A stretch of 64,000 bases of DNA from Parazoarcus communis SWub3 = DSM 12120 (GCF_003226565.1 NZ_QKOE01000008.1:101643-165642); one strand, 5' to 3'; numbered from the stretch's first letter, positions 26,170-35,810 are shown. A program made the numbers and translations. Notes: generated by a model from the letters alone, not told the origin.

Positions 26170-28380
26170 TCAAGGCGTGCCGAGTACCAGGAACAGGGTG
26201 CGCCGCCCATCATCGCCCAGGCCCAGGCCCAGATAAGCCGGACCGAAGGCGGTATCGGCAGAAAGGTAGATCGAAGCCGAGTTCACACGCCCGCTGCCCG
26301 TCGTGGTGTTGAGCAGCCCGTCCATCCTGCCGCTCTCCAGGCTACCGCCGAGAAAGACGCCCGAGCCGAGGATGGCGGGCAATCGTACGGCGCGGTTGCG
26401 ATAGTCAAGCCGGATCAGGCTGTAGCGCTGGCCCTGGAACTCGCCGATGCGATAGCCGGACAGGCGTAGCGGCCCGCCCAGTTGCAAGAGTTCCTGCCCG
26501 GGTAGTTCGTCGCCGAAACTGGTACCACCCTGCAGCGCCAGCCCGATGATGTGGGCACCGTGATTGAAGACGCCCAGCCCACGCGCTTCGAGCAGGCGAT
26601 AGTCGAGGTTCTGGCTGCCTTGCTGTCGGTTGCGCTGGGCGTGAACCGTCAGCGCGTAGCCCGAGGTGGCCAGCCGCGACCGGTCCAGCTGGTCGATCAG
26701 CAGGGTGGCCTGGAGGCCGCGAGTGTCGTAGCTGCCCTCTTCCAGCAGGAAGGTGCCGGTATCCCGGCGGTAGCTGCCCCATTTCCATATCGGGCCGCCG
26801 TGCAGGACGCCAAGGGTGCCGATGTTGTAGCCGAGCTGGATGTCGGCCGAGGCCTGTTCGAAGGCATAGGTGGCCAGTTGCTTGTGATCGAAGAACAGTC
26901 CCTGCTTATAGGTTTCAAGTGCGACGCCGGGACGGACGAACCAGCGTCCGGTATCGTCAAAAGGCTGGTAGAACTCTGTGGACAGCCGGTTGCGGCGGCC
27001 AACCTGAAGTTCGTTAACCCATTCCGCGCCAAGGTGATTGATCCAGGTCTTGCGATGCTGCAGCATCAGGCTGTACTGAGATTCACCGGTGAAGTCCGAG
27101 GCGAAGCCGAGGCCGAAGCCCAGGTAGTCGGGTCCCCAGCTCTTCTCGCGCGGCCGCACCACCAATGTGCGGCGATCGCCGTCCGGGGCGATGCGGTAGT
27201 CGATGCCTTCGAAGTCGCCGCGGCCGTAGATGCGGCGCATGTCGGCGGCGAGCACCTCTTCCGACAACTCCTGCCCCGGCTGACTTTTCATCAGGTCGCC
27301 GAGAACTGCCGCATTCGAGCGTTCGAGTCCTTCGAAGCGGATCCCCGCGACCTTGCCCAGACGTGTGTTGTGACGCATCTGGGTGTTGCGCAGCAAGCTG
27401 TAATCGGTCTCGGACAGGCTGTAACGGCTCAGGGCAGCGCTGAGCTCGAGTGCGGCGGCGCGACCGATGGCGACGGCTTCGGTCTGGCGGTCGAAACTGC
27501 TGGAGCTGATGGCACCCAGCTGAGGTGTGATCAGGACGTCTTCCGCACCGAGGGTGGCGATCTCGGCGTCTACCCGGGTCTTGCCGAGCAGGTTGATCAA
27601 CTGGCCGGTGATCGAGAATGCAGAGTTCAACTGATCGCGCTTGAACAGCGCTGACTGAATGTTGACCGCAATGACTACATCGGCACAGGTCTGACGGGCC
27701 AGTTCGATCGGCAGGTTGTTGGCGATTCCGCCATCGACCAGCAGGGCGCCATTGAGCTCGACCGGCGCGATCAGGCCCGGAATGGCCATGCTTGCACGCA
27801 TGGCCTGCGGCAAGCTGCCACGTTCCAGCACGACAGCCTCGCCGGTTTCGATATCGGTCGCGACGGTACGGAAGGGGATGGGCAGGCGGGTGAAGTCCTC
27901 GATATCGGCAACCGGTCGGGTGAGCCGCCGCAGGAAACTCTCGATCTGCACGCCGCTGACCAGACCGCGCGCAGCCTTTACCTCGCCGTTCTGCAGGCCC
28001 AGTTCGATCTCGGAGTACCCCCTCAACTGATCCGCCTTGCGGCGGATGGACTGTTCCTGCCGGGGCGGTTGGTCGTTGAACACGTCGCCCCAGTCGGTTT
28101 CGACCACGACCTGCTCCAGCTCTTCGGTGGTGATGCCGGCCGCGTAGGCGCCGCCGATGATCGCGCCCATGCTGGTGCCGGTGATGCAATCGACCGGGAC
28201 CCGGAGCGACTCAAGCACCTGCAGGACGCCAATATGCGCCGCCCCCCGCGCCCCTCCGCCCGACAGTGCCACGCCGATGCGCGGGCGCCCGCCCTCGGCC
28301 GCCAGGGTAAGCGGCGTGTCGAGCAAGGTGGCGAGCACAAACAAAAGCCCGCACAGCGGGCGCAAGGTGCAGCGGGTCAT
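26170..28380 (-). CDS. Patatin-like phospholipase with C-terminal outer membrane barrel (PlpD-like)
   Basis: 736 aa. A signal peptide (to about 28) leads into a patatin domain with oxyanion GGGARGAAHIG, nucleophile Ser70 in GTSMG and Asp216 in VDGG. After about residue 340 comes a POTRA-like segment and then a Bac_surface_Ag/BamA-like barrel with aromatic-ended strands (YSLMLQHRKTW, QVGRRNRLSTEFYQPF) and a final strand ending LFLVLGTP. This is the architecture of type Vd autotransporters (PlpD of Pseudomonas, FplA of Fusobacterium). It has 219 bases of non-coding sequence before it, so possibly its own promoter. A link to the pigment is not established. Confidence 0.88.
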   Translation of the reverse strand: MTRCTLRPLCGLLFVLATLLDTPLTLAAEGGRPRIGVALSGGGARGAAHIGVLQVLESLRVPVDCITGTSMGAIIGGAYAAGITTEELEQVVVETDWGDVFNDQPPRQEQSIRRKADQLRGYSEIELGLQNGEVKAARGLVSGVQIESFLRRLTRPVADIEDFTRLPIPFRTVATDIETGEAVVLERGSLPQAMRASMAIPGLIAPVELNGALLVDGGIANNLPIELARQTCADVVIAVNIQSALFKRDQLNSAFSITGQLINLLGKTRVDAEIATLGAEDVLITPQLGAISSSSFDRQTEAVAIGRAAALELSAALSRYSLSETDYSLLRNTQMRHNTRLGKVAGIRFEGLERSNAAVLGDLMKSQPGQELSEEVLAADMRRIYGRGDFEGIDYRIAPDGDRRTLVVRPREKSWGPDYLGFGLGFASDFTGESQYSLMLQHRKTWINHLGAEWVNELQVGRRNRLSTEFYQPFDDTGRWFVRPGVALETYKQGLFFDHKQLATYAFEQASADIQLGYNIGTLGVLHGGPIWKWGSYRRDTGTFLLEEGSYDTRGLQATLLIDQLDRSRLATSGYALTVHAQRNRQQGSQNLDYRLLEARGLGVFNHGAHIIGLALQGGTSFGDELPGQELLQLGGPLRLSGYRIGEFQGQRYSLIRLDYRNRAVRLPAILGSGVFLGGSLESGRMDGLLNTTTGSGRVNSASIYLSADTAFGPAYLGLGLGDDGRRTLFLVLGTP

Positions 28381-28599
28381 GATGATGGGTCCGGGGGCAG
28401 GAGCCGGTGCAAGGGCCCGGCCGTCATGGCGTGGATATTAGCAGTGTGCGGACGGGGTGCGCGGGGGTTCAACGAGCTTGATGCATCAAGGGGATGCAAC
28501 AGGTGGGCTTGCCACAGGCTACGAACCCATTTCAGGCGTCTCCGGCCATGCCCGTCGGCGCGGGAAGGTGACCGGTGCCAAGCGCCATTCCGCCACTGC

Positions 28600-29256
28600 T
28601 CAGTTGTTCGTCCGACCGAACTCGAGGTAGTGCTGCCATAACCTGAGCCAGGTCGGCCAGTCGTGGCCGCCGGCTAGCGTTGTGACCTGGTGCGGCGCGA
28701 GGACGGCTGCCATCAGTGCATGTCCGCCGGCAAAGCGATCCTCGCTGCCGTAGCCCAGCCACAGCGGTGCATGCGGGCGGTGGGCAAGTGCTTGCAGCGC
28801 GCGCCAGCCCAGGCGCTCGTCGTTCATGGGGTAGTGGGCGGCGGCAGGCCAGGCGGCGAGCCCGCCCGCTGCGGCGATTTCGCGGGTGATGCTGCGGTTG
28901 CCCGGGTAGGGGGCGATCAGTACCAGCCCGTCGCTGCTGGCGGGGTGGCGGTCTGCGTGCATCAGGGCAGTCAGACCGCCAATGGAAATGCCGCCGGTCA
29001 GGATGCGGCGATACGCTTGTTTGCGGGCCGGGGCGACGATCTGGTGCTCCAGGGCGTCGGCCAGGGTGCCGTCGCAGACTGCGGCAAGATCACTCTCCAC
29101 GAAGATCAGATCGAGGGCGCGATGGCTAGCCTGCAGCGCATGGTCGAAGCCGGCTGCGATGAAGTCGGCTGGCTTGTCGTATGCGCCGGCAAGCATGATC
29201 AGTAGCGTTGACGCATTGCCACCGGGGGCGGGCAGATGCAGCATGTTCAGCGTCAT
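28600..29256 (-). CDS. Alpha/beta hydrolase (aryl polyene locus)
   Basis: 218-aa serine hydrolase fold without signal peptide. Visible elements: LLIMLAGAYDKPADF (oxyanion region), nucleophile elbow GGISIGG, YGSEDRFAGG (acid) and AGGHDWPTW (His). It overlaps the MMPL exporter gene by 4 bases, so it is made from the same mRNA as the exporter, LolA-like carrier and acyltransferase. A thioesterase or acyl-transfer role in releasing the polyene is conceivable. The following 219 bases (28381-28599) show no gene. Confidence 0.72.
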   Translation of the reverse strand: MTLNMLHLPAPGGNASTLLIMLAGAYDKPADFIAAGFDHALQASHRALDLIFVESDLAAVCDGTLADALEHQIVAPARKQAYRRILTGGISIGGLTALMHADRHPASSDGLVLIAPYPGNRSITREIAAAGGLAAWPAAAHYPMNDERLGWRALQALAHRPHAPLWLGYGSEDRFAGGHALMAAVLAPHQVTTLAGGHDWPTWLRLWQHYLEFGRTNN

Positions 29257-31640
29257 GATGCGTGCGGCGAGCCTGGGGGGGCGCCGTCCCTGCGGCTGAG
29301 CATGGCCGAGAACACCAGGGCCAGCACGGCGCCAGGGCCGACGGTGATGCCGATGGCCTGGAGCACCGGGACATCCGAGAAGGCCAGCAGGCCGAAACCG
29401 GCCACGGTGGTCAGGTTGGCGAACAGCAGCGAAGCCAGTGTATGTGGATCAGGCGGGCCGCCAGCGTAGGCTTCGCGATCAAAGAACAAGGCATAGTTGG
29501 AGCCGACCGCGACGATCAGCAGCAGGCCGACGAGGTGCAGCAGGATCAGCTGCTTGCCGGCCAGGCTCAGCGCGGCAATCACCACGAGGATCGCTGCCGC
29601 CAGAGGCAGGACGATGCGCAGCACGCGCATCGGCCGGCGCAGGAAGATCAGTAAGGCCAGCAGGATGGCGGCGATGCCGCCGAGCGAGAGCTCGATCGCT
29701 TCCGACAGGTAGCCGCCGTAAAGCGCGTCCGATTCGTGCTTGAGATCGAGGAACAGTGCTTTGCTGTCAGGCACGCTGGAGATGGCATTGCGTACTGTCG
29801 CCGCGTCGATCAGGTGAGCCTGGCGTCCGCTCTCCGGCGCGCGTAGTGGCATCAGCGCGCGCACGCCTGTCCGGGTATGGAACAACATGGCGTCCACGGC
29901 AAGTGCGAGCGAGGTGCCTGTCATGCTGTCGCGGTCGAGCGGTGGCTGCTGGCGGGCTTGAGCGATGTCGGCGACAAAGGCTTCCAGGCGTTCGGCACGC
30001 AGCGGTAATCCTGCTGTGGCCGTGTTCAGGCGGGCGCGCAACTCATCGGTATCGGGCAGGGCTGCAAGGCGGGCCCGCTGACTGGCGTTGCTGGGTAGAT
30101 AGCGTGCAGGGCTGTCCCAGCCGGCGAGGTGGCCGTCGGCCTGCAGGCGCTCGAGAACGGGCGCAAGCGCTTCGGCCGCTTGCAGGGCTTCTTCGGTGGT
30201 GCTGCCGTCGACAACAATCAGGTAGCGTACATCCGGGGCACCCAGCTCGCCGCGCAGGCGCATGTCCATCGCCTGATCTGCCTGGGGAACCGGGCTGAGG
30301 GCAAGCAGTTCGCTGTTCCACAGGCTATGGCGCTGAATGCCGATCAGCGCCAGGCTGGTCAGTGCCAGGGTGATCACCAGCCAGCGCAGGCGCGACGCGG
30401 CGGTGACCAAATGGCTCAGCCGGCGACCCAGCGGGGCGACATCGCGCAGCCGGAAATCGTCCGGCAGCATGGCAGGGAGCAGGTAGCGGGTGACCAGCGC
30501 GGCCGTCAGCAAGCCCGCCAGCGAGTACAGGCCGAGCTGAGCGAGACCAGGAAAACCTGAGGCCAGCAGGGCCACAAAGCCGCAAACCGAGGTCAGCAGG
30601 CCAAGACGGATGGTCGGCCAGAAGCGCGCCATGGCCGAGCCCGCGACCCGGTCACCGCGGCCGCGCTGGACGAACAGGTAGATGCCGTAGTCGACCGCTT
30701 CGCCGATCAAGGTGGTACCAAAGCCCAGCGTCAGGCCATGTACGACGCCGAAGCCCAGGCTGACGGCGGCGATGCCGGCGAGCGCGCCGGTCAGCACCGG
30801 CAGCAAGCCGAGCAGCAGCACGGGGAGAGAGCGGTAGATCAACAGCAGCATGAAGATGATCAGGCTGGTGCCAAGCAGGGCGATGCGGGTGACTTCGGAT
30901 TTGATGGTGGCCCGCGATTGCACCGAGAACACACCGGGGCCGGTCATGGCCAGGGTCATTTCCGCAGCGCTTGGGCGTGTGCTGCGCGCTGCATCGAAGG
31001 CGGCACGGATCGTGTTCATTGCCGCTTCCTGGGCGTCGATATCGCCGCCCGACGCACGGGTCATCGCCAGCAGCAGGGCGGTGTGGCCATCCTGCGACAC
31101 CCAGACTTCGCCGTCCCGCTCTGCTTGTGCCTGACTGTCGAGTTGGCCGAGCAGGGCAAGCAGTTCGCCTGTGGGGTCGCGTGTCACCAAGGGTTTGGCC
31201 AGTAGCCCGGCCGGCGAGGCCAGCAGGTCGAGTGTGCGTTGAAGCGCGGTGCGCAGGCCATCGCTGCTGAAGTGATCGGGGGTGATCGCGGGGCTGAGTG
31301 CGTAACGGTGGTCGAACAACCAGCGCCGGTCGGCTTCGACATGGACGGCTTCGCCATTGCTCACCGAGGCAAACGCAGCGTCCGCACGCAGGCTTGCCGC
31401 AAGCAGCTTCGAGACCTCGGCTCGATCATCGGGGCGCCCCCCTTCGATGCCGATCAAGGTCAGCCGCGACACCATGCCGTCGCGCAGTTGGTCGACCAGC
31501 ATCTGCTGCTCGGGTGTCGGGCTGCGAGGCAGGAAAACCGACATGTCGGCCGTAAACTGGGCGCGACCGACCAGCAGGGCAAGGATGGCGACCAGAACGA
31601 ACCAGAGGGCGAACGCGCCGAGGCGCCGGCGTGAGCTCAT
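29253..31640 (-). CDS. MMPL family RND exporter (aryl polyene transport)
   Basis: 795-aa RND-type membrane protein of the MMPL family, two repeats each with a long periplasmic loop after TM1 or TM7 followed by five clustered helices (for example about 245-375 and 640-790). Motifs such as GFGTTLIGEAVDYGIYLF and VGSNYALFFDRE are the conserved TM4/TM10 segments of the two halves. Aryl polyene and xanthomonadin clusters carry this exporter with a LolA-like partner, and it is thought to move the pigment lipid across the inner membrane. Four-base overlaps on both sides. Confidence 0.9.
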   Translation of the reverse strand: MSSRRRLGAFALWFVLVAILALLVGRAQFTADMSVFLPRSPTPEQQMLVDQLRDGMVSRLTLIGIEGGRPDDRAEVSKLLAASLRADAAFASVSNGEAVHVEADRRWLFDHRYALSPAITPDHFSSDGLRTALQRTLDLLASPAGLLAKPLVTRDPTGELLALLGQLDSQAQAERDGEVWVSQDGHTALLLAMTRASGGDIDAQEAAMNTIRAAFDAARSTRPSAAEMTLAMTGPGVFSVQSRATIKSEVTRIALLGTSLIIFMLLLIYRSLPVLLLGLLPVLTGALAGIAAVSLGFGVVHGLTLGFGTTLIGEAVDYGIYLFVQRGRGDRVAGSAMARFWPTIRLGLLTSVCGFVALLASGFPGLAQLGLYSLAGLLTAALVTRYLLPAMLPDDFRLRDVAPLGRRLSHLVTAASRLRWLVITLALTSLALIGIQRHSLWNSELLALSPVPQADQAMDMRLRGELGAPDVRYLIVVDGSTTEEALQAAEALAPVLERLQADGHLAGWDSPARYLPSNASQRARLAALPDTDELRARLNTATAGLPLRAERLEAFVADIAQARQQPPLDRDSMTGTSLALAVDAMLFHTRTGVRALMPLRAPESGRQAHLIDAATVRNAISSVPDSKALFLDLKHESDALYGGYLSEAIELSLGGIAAILLALLIFLRRPMRVLRIVLPLAAAILVVIAALSLAGKQLILLHLVGLLLIVAVGSNYALFFDREAYAGGPPDPHTLASLLFANLTTVAGFGLLAFSDVPVLQAIGITVGPGAVLALVFSAMLSRRDGAPPGSPHAS

Positions 31641-32197
31641 TTCGGGGTGATCGACATCACCGAGCGGTCGCCGTCGGCCTGCAGGATCTCGACTTCGTTC
31701 ACTGCGCCATGACGGCCTCCGATGCGGATGCGGCTGACAACCTTGGAGATGCCTGGGTCAGAGGGCAGCAGATCGAGTTGCCAGCGCGAGGCCTGGCCGC
31801 TGACCGACAGGGCGTAGCTGCGAGCCAGCCGCTGCTGGTCGCCCGCCAGGGTGGCGCGGATGCTGTCGATCAAGGTCGCCACCTCGGGGTAGTCGCGCAG
31901 GCGCAGGGTGTGGGTCTTGCCCTCGCGGTTCAGGGTCAGGGTGTCGCCGTCGAGCACCATGGTTTCCTTGACCGGGGTTTCGGTGTGGCGTTCGAGCCTT
32001 GCCGGCGCGATGTATACCAGCTCGCCGGTGGCGGTCAGCGGTTGCTCGAGAATGGCAAGGTAGCGCGTTTCGACAAACCGTACCCGGCCGCCGCCATTGT
32101 CGGCAAGCGTGCGCATCAGTTGGTCGACACCCCACTCGGCGGCATGGGTGACGGACAGGCCGATAGACAACAGGAAGGCGACGCAGTACCGGATCAT
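31637..32197 (-). CDS. LolA-like outer membrane lipid carrier protein
   Basis: 186-aa periplasmic protein with a signal peptide (MIRYCVAFLLSIGLSVTHA). The rest fits the LolA-related fold: RVRFVETRYLAILEQPLTATGELVY and LERHTETPVKETMVLDGDTL, both typical of the half-barrel. It is coupled to the MMPL exporter after it and the acyltransferase before it. The likely role is shuttling the pigment conjugate through the periplasm, by analogy with other aryl polyene clusters. Confidence 0.86.
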   Translation of the reverse strand: MIRYCVAFLLSIGLSVTHAAEWGVDQLMRTLADNGGGRVRFVETRYLAILEQPLTATGELVYIAPARLERHTETPVKETMVLDGDTLTLNREGKTHTLRLRDYPEVATLIDSIRATLAGDQQRLARSYALSVSGQASRWQLDLLPSDPGISKVVSRIRIGGRHGAVNEVEILQADGDRSVMSITPK

Positions 32198-33153
32198 TCG
32201 GGTTTCACCTTGGCCGTATCGAAGTCGTTCCAGAAATCGAAGAAGTTGAACCAGTTCGAGGGCGCCTCACGGCAGCATTGCGCCAGTACCGTCGCATAGC
32301 GGTGCATTGCATCATGGATGGCCGCATCACGCTGCGCGCGGGGCACCGTGCTGAAGTCCGCAATCGGTGCGAAGCGGATGGTGTAGCGGTTGCCGCCATG
32401 GTACAGGCCGGCCATGAACAACACCGGGGCATCGAGCATCGCGGCCATGCGGAACGGGCCAAGCGGCAGCATGGCCGGGCTGCCCAGCAGTTCGACGGGT
32501 ACCCGTGCCTCATCACCCAGGCTGCGGTCGGCCAGGACGCCAACCAGCGCGCCTTCGGCCAGGCGGGCATGAACCTTGAGCATGGCGTCGAGCTTGCCCA
32601 GGGCAATGACCTCGGGGCGGGCCGAGGGGTTCAGCGCGTTCAGCAGGCCATTGATCTTGCGCGCATTGTCTTCGTACATGGCGAGCGCGATCTTCAGGCC
32701 GGGCTGGTTGCGGCCGATTGCACGGATGACTTCGAAACTGCCGAGATGGGCGCCGAACAGCAGCGCGCCACGGCCGCGGGCGAGCTGCTCACGGATCAGC
32801 TCTTCTCCTTCGATGCGGATGTCGAACAGATCGAAACGGTCCTTCAGCAGATAGACGCGATCATGAATGGTGGCGGCAAAGCTGAAGACCTGGCGATAAC
32901 CGTCGGTGATCCGTGCCGGTCGGCCGAGGGCGCGTGGCAGGTAGGCGCGTGAAGCACGCCGTGCTGCGGGGGCGAACACCAGAAAGTAGGCGGCGATGAG
33001 GTGCAACACGACACGCCCGGCGGGGCGCCCCAGGTGCAACGAGATCCAGGCCATCAGGCGCAGCATGGCCGTATTGCTGCGTTCCGGGCGTTGAGCCCAT
33101 TCTGCGGCGTTTGTTGCCCCGGCGGGGCGCTCGGACGCGGGCGGGATGCTCAT
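32194..33153 (-). CDS. Lysophospholipid acyltransferase, LpxL/HtrB type
   Basis: 319-aa membrane-associated acyltransferase. After a polar N-terminus there is a hydrophobic helix (about 44-65), the HX4E catalytic motif GAHLGSFEV, and LADRSLGDEARVPVELLGSPA as the second block. This is the lipid A late-acyltransferase fold reused in aryl polyene clusters to attach the polyene acid to an acceptor. Overlaps the LolA-like and dehydratase genes by 4 bases each. Confidence 0.87.
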   Translation of the reverse strand: MSIPPASERPAGATNAAEWAQRPERSNTAMLRLMAWISLHLGRPAGRVVLHLIAAYFLVFAPAARRASRAYLPRALGRPARITDGYRQVFSFAATIHDRVYLLKDRFDLFDIRIEGEELIREQLARGRGALLFGAHLGSFEVIRAIGRNQPGLKIALAMYEDNARKINGLLNALNPSARPEVIALGKLDAMLKVHARLAEGALVGVLADRSLGDEARVPVELLGSPAMLPLGPFRMAAMLDAPVLFMAGLYHGGNRYTIRFAPIADFSTVPRAQRDAAIHDAMHRYATVLAQCCREAPSNWFNFFDFWNDFDTAKVKPE

Positions 33154-33479
33154 GACGGCACGTTGGCGTCGACCGCGTACGGGGTCAGGCTGCCGCTGGC
33201 GACCGGTTCGCCACCTGCAGTCTGGACCGCAAAGGCGATTGCACCGCTCGCGGACGGGGGCTTCCAGCTCAGGACCAGGGCTTCGCCGGGGCCGACCGGG
33301 TGGACGAACTTTGCATTGCCCAGTTGCCAGCGTCTTGCACCGAGGTCGAGCTGTTGTTGCAGCGTAAGTGCAGCGAGGTCGAGCAACACAACCCCCGGCA
33401 CGATCGGCTGTCCGGGAAAGTGTCCGGCGAACGCAGGGTGGTCAGCGGGGATCGGCAGCGGGCAACTTGCGGGGTTCAC
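33150..33479 (-). CDS. Hotdog dehydratase, FabZ/ApeI-like
   Basis: Short (109 aa) FabA/FabZ-type hotdog protein. The active-site loop HFPGQPIVPGVVLLD (His of HFP about residue 20) is well conserved, and KFVHPVGPGEAL follows. In aryl polyene clusters ApeI pairs with ApeP as the dehydratase. It is coupled by overlaps with the acyltransferase and the ligase genes. Confidence 0.85.
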   Translation of the reverse strand: MNPASCPLPIPADHPAFAGHFPGQPIVPGVVLLDLAALTLQQQLDLGARRWQLGNAKFVHPVGPGEALVLSWKPPSASGAIAFAVQTAGGEPVASGSLTPYAVDANVPS

Positions 33480-34834
33480 TGTGTGCCGCTCCGGCTGGCG
33501 AGGTAGCTGCGCAACAAGGCTTCGCAGGTGTCCCGCGGCAGCTTGCCGGTGGCGTTGCGCGGCAGGCTGTCGAGAAAGATCAGCGGACGCGGCATGAAGG
33601 CGTTGTCGATGCGCTCGCGCAGCGCCTCGCGCAAGCTGCGTTCGTTCAGCTCGGGCGCGACCACGAAGGCCACCAGCCGGGTGATGTGGCCGTCGCGCTC
33701 GCCGTCGGGCAGGTGGAAACCGCCATCACGCACGCCAGGTATGCCCAGCAATTGCTGATTGAGATAACCGAGTGAGGTACGTTTGCCGGCAATATTGATC
33801 AGATCGGCGTTGCGGCCGCGCAGCAGGAAGCGCTGGGCGTCGACCTGTTCGATGACGTCGGACATCGGCACGGCGACCTCGATGTGGCCACCGTCGGCCC
33901 AGGTCTGGCCGTCACGCTCGCTCAGCCGGATACCGGGGAACAGTGTCCATTCCTGGGTCACGGCGCTGCGACGGGTGGCGATCTGACCGGTTTCGGTACT
34001 GCCGTAGATCTCCAGCAGCGGCGCGCCCAGCCGTGCCTCCGCAAGGTGGGCGAGCTCGACCGGTAAGGGTGCAGTGGCGGAGACCACCAGCCCGATCGGG
34101 TCGAGTGCCACGCCTTCGTCGAACAGCGTGCGCAGATGAAAGGGGGTCGTGATCAGCGCGGCAGGCGCAGGTGTCCGTGCCAGCGTGGCGGCGATATCGG
34201 CAGGGTAGAACGGCCGCCCGGCGTCGAATGCCGCGCCGCTTTGCCAGGCCACCAGCACGGTCGATTCAAACCCATACATGTGCTGTGGCGGCACCGTGCC
34301 GACCAGGGTTGCCGGCCGGGCCGGGTCGAGCCCGAGTGCGATGCCTTCGGCGCGGACGTTGATCACCAGCCGGCCCCAGGTCTTGGGGTGCGGCACCGGG
34401 GTGCCGGTCGAGCCCGAGGTGAAGACCCAGGCAACGCGCTGGTCAGCTGCGAGTGCAGGCACCGTACAGTGTGCAGGCAGCGCGTCGTCTGCCGTGTGCA
34501 GTGCAGGGAAGGGCAGCGCCGGCAAGCTGAACGCATCCGGATCGCCATCGGTCAGCACATGGCAATCCGGGGCAAAGGCCGCGAGATGACGCAAGGTTTC
34601 CGGGGTATAAGTCGATGGCAGCAGGCTGATGCGACCGGAGACCATGCCGGCCGCCAGGCCGACGGCAAAGTGGTAGCGGTCGCTGCAGACATTGAGGATG
34701 TGCTGGCAGTCGGGCAGCGTGCCGACTACACGCTCGATGTCGGCAAGGAAGCGGCGCAGGCTGATCGCCGCACCGTGGCGGCGGGCAATGACAGCGTCAG
34801 GATCGGTATGTGAAACCAGCGGCAGACGGGACAC
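33476..34834 (-). CDS. AMP-dependent acyl/aryl-ACP ligase (pigment starter activation)
   Basis: ANL-superfamily adenylating enzyme, 452 aa. Motifs: VFTSGSTGTPVPHPKTW (P-loop), EIYGSTETGQIATR (A5), LLRGRNADLINIAGKRTSL (A8) and catalytic Lys in NATGKLPRD. I chose GTG 34834, which begins VSRLPLVSHTDPD and leaves 10 bases after the upstream gene's stop; an ATG at 34879 would overlap that gene by 35 bases. It corresponds to ApeH / XanA2-like enzymes, expected here to load hydroxybenzoate onto an ACP. Confidence 0.87.
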   Translation of the reverse strand: MSRLPLVSHTDPDAVIARRHGAAISLRRFLADIERVVGTLPDCQHILNVCSDRYHFAVGLAAGMVSGRISLLPSTYTPETLRHLAAFAPDCHVLTDGDPDAFSLPALPFPALHTADDALPAHCTVPALAADQRVAWVFTSGSTGTPVPHPKTWGRLVINVRAEGIALGLDPARPATLVGTVPPQHMYGFESTVLVAWQSGAAFDAGRPFYPADIAATLARTPAPAALITTPFHLRTLFDEGVALDPIGLVVSATAPLPVELAHLAEARLGAPLLEIYGSTETGQIATRRSAVTQEWTLFPGIRLSERDGQTWADGGHIEVAVPMSDVIEQVDAQRFLLRGRNADLINIAGKRTSLGYLNQQLLGIPGVRDGGFHLPDGERDGHITRLVAFVVAPELNERSLREALRERIDNAFMPRPLIFLDSLPRNATGKLPRDTCEALLRSYLASRSGTQ

Positions 34835-34844
34835 GGGACTTCTA

Positions 34845-35504
34845 TCAGGCGGCGGGTGGGGTGGCGCCACGCGAGGCATGGAGAAAGGCCCGCACCGAAT
34901 CGGCCAGCCCGGTGCGCAGGGCCGGTGGCAGCACGATCAGACGGACGATGAACTCGACGACGAACATGGCGCCGATCAGGATCGGAGTGAACAGGTTGAT
35001 CAGCAGTGACCAGGCATGCATGGAGCCCGCAAAGAACAGCGTGGCGGAGCTCGATGCCATCAACGCAAAGAAGATGGCCCAGGCCAGCGTTGCGCCGCGG
35101 GTATAGCGTTGCAGCGGCGGCGCCAGGCGATCGCCGTGGATGACGCGGGCAAAGCGGGTGATCATCGGCTCCTCGCCGGCGGCCAGGGTGCGGCCGAAGC
35201 CGATTGCCAGCAGCGAGAACACGCCCAGGTGCTGGATGAAGTAGATCCACTCGAAGCGCGATTCGACCACCGTCCAGTGGTAGGCCAGCAGGCTGGCGAG
35301 TCCTCCCCACAGCAGCAGCGCAGGCAGGCGGTGGCGGCTGCGCCACGCCATCATCAGCGCGATCCCCATGTAAGGTACGACGGCGACCAGGGCGCCCAGC
35401 GTGCTGGGCTGATCCGGGGCCGTGGTCAGGTGGGCCAGCAGCAGGTAGGCGCCGAACGCGACGGCCAGCAGCAGGGTGCGGCCGAGGCGCAGGGGGTGGG
35501 CCAT
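34845..35504 (-). CDS. Conserved integral membrane protein of aryl polyene clusters (COG4648-like)
   Basis: 219-aa protein with about six hydrophobic helices, starting at ATG 35504 that overlaps the ACP stop (ATGA). Sequence blocks such as RFEWIYFIQHLGVFSLLAIGF and GSMHAWSLLINLFTPILIG match the membrane protein that sits between ACP and ligase in most aryl polyene loci (sometimes mislabelled as DNA gyrase B). Its function is not known; transport or assembly of the complex at the membrane is possible. Confidence 0.75.
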   Translation of the reverse strand: MAHPLRLGRTLLLAVAFGAYLLLAHLTTAPDQPSTLGALVAVVPYMGIALMMAWRSRHRLPALLLWGGLASLLAYHWTVVESRFEWIYFIQHLGVFSLLAIGFGRTLAAGEEPMITRFARVIHGDRLAPPLQRYTRGATLAWAIFFALMASSSATLFFAGSMHAWSLLINLFTPILIGAMFVVEFIVRLIVLPPALRTGLADSVRAFLHASRGATPPAA

Positions 35505-35785
35505 CACTGCACCCGGTTTGCGGCGATGTAGTCCGACAGGCTGCGCAACGAGGAGAAGATCTTTAGATTGTCTTCGTTGTCGGCGCGCAGGGAGAAGCCG
35601 AAGCGCTTGGACACGACCAGGGCCACCTCGAGGATGTCGATCGAATCCAGGCCCAGCCCTTCGCCGTAAAGCGGGGCATCGGCTTCGATCTCGCTGGCGG
35701 CGATCTCGAGGTTCAGGGCGGAAACGATCAACTCCGCGACTTCGGTGAGCAGGGCGGCGTCGGCGGATGGGGTGCTTGCGGTCAT
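35504..35785 (-). CDS. Acyl carrier protein
   Basis: 93-aa acyl carrier protein. Phosphopantetheine attachment motif GLGLDSIDILE (Ser around residue 48), acidic helices around it. The first gene of a tightly overlapping block ACP - membrane protein - ligase - dehydratase - acyltransferase - LolA - MMPL - hydrolase. A second ACP lies at 39315-39581; one is likely to carry the aryl starter and the other the growing chain or the resorcinol precursors. Confidence 0.92.
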   Translation of the reverse strand: MTASTPSADAALLTEVAELIVSALNLEIAASEIEADAPLYGEGLGLDSIDILEVALVVSKRFGFSLRADNEDNLKIFSSLRSLSDYIAANRVQ

Positions 35786-35810
35786 CTTGGCTACGGTGTC
35801 GGCTGTGCTT

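Noticed and set aside
26551..27654. Rightward frame opposite the PlpD-like gene
   Set aside because: Shadow frame; translated sequence has no domain and its start lacks a ribosome site.
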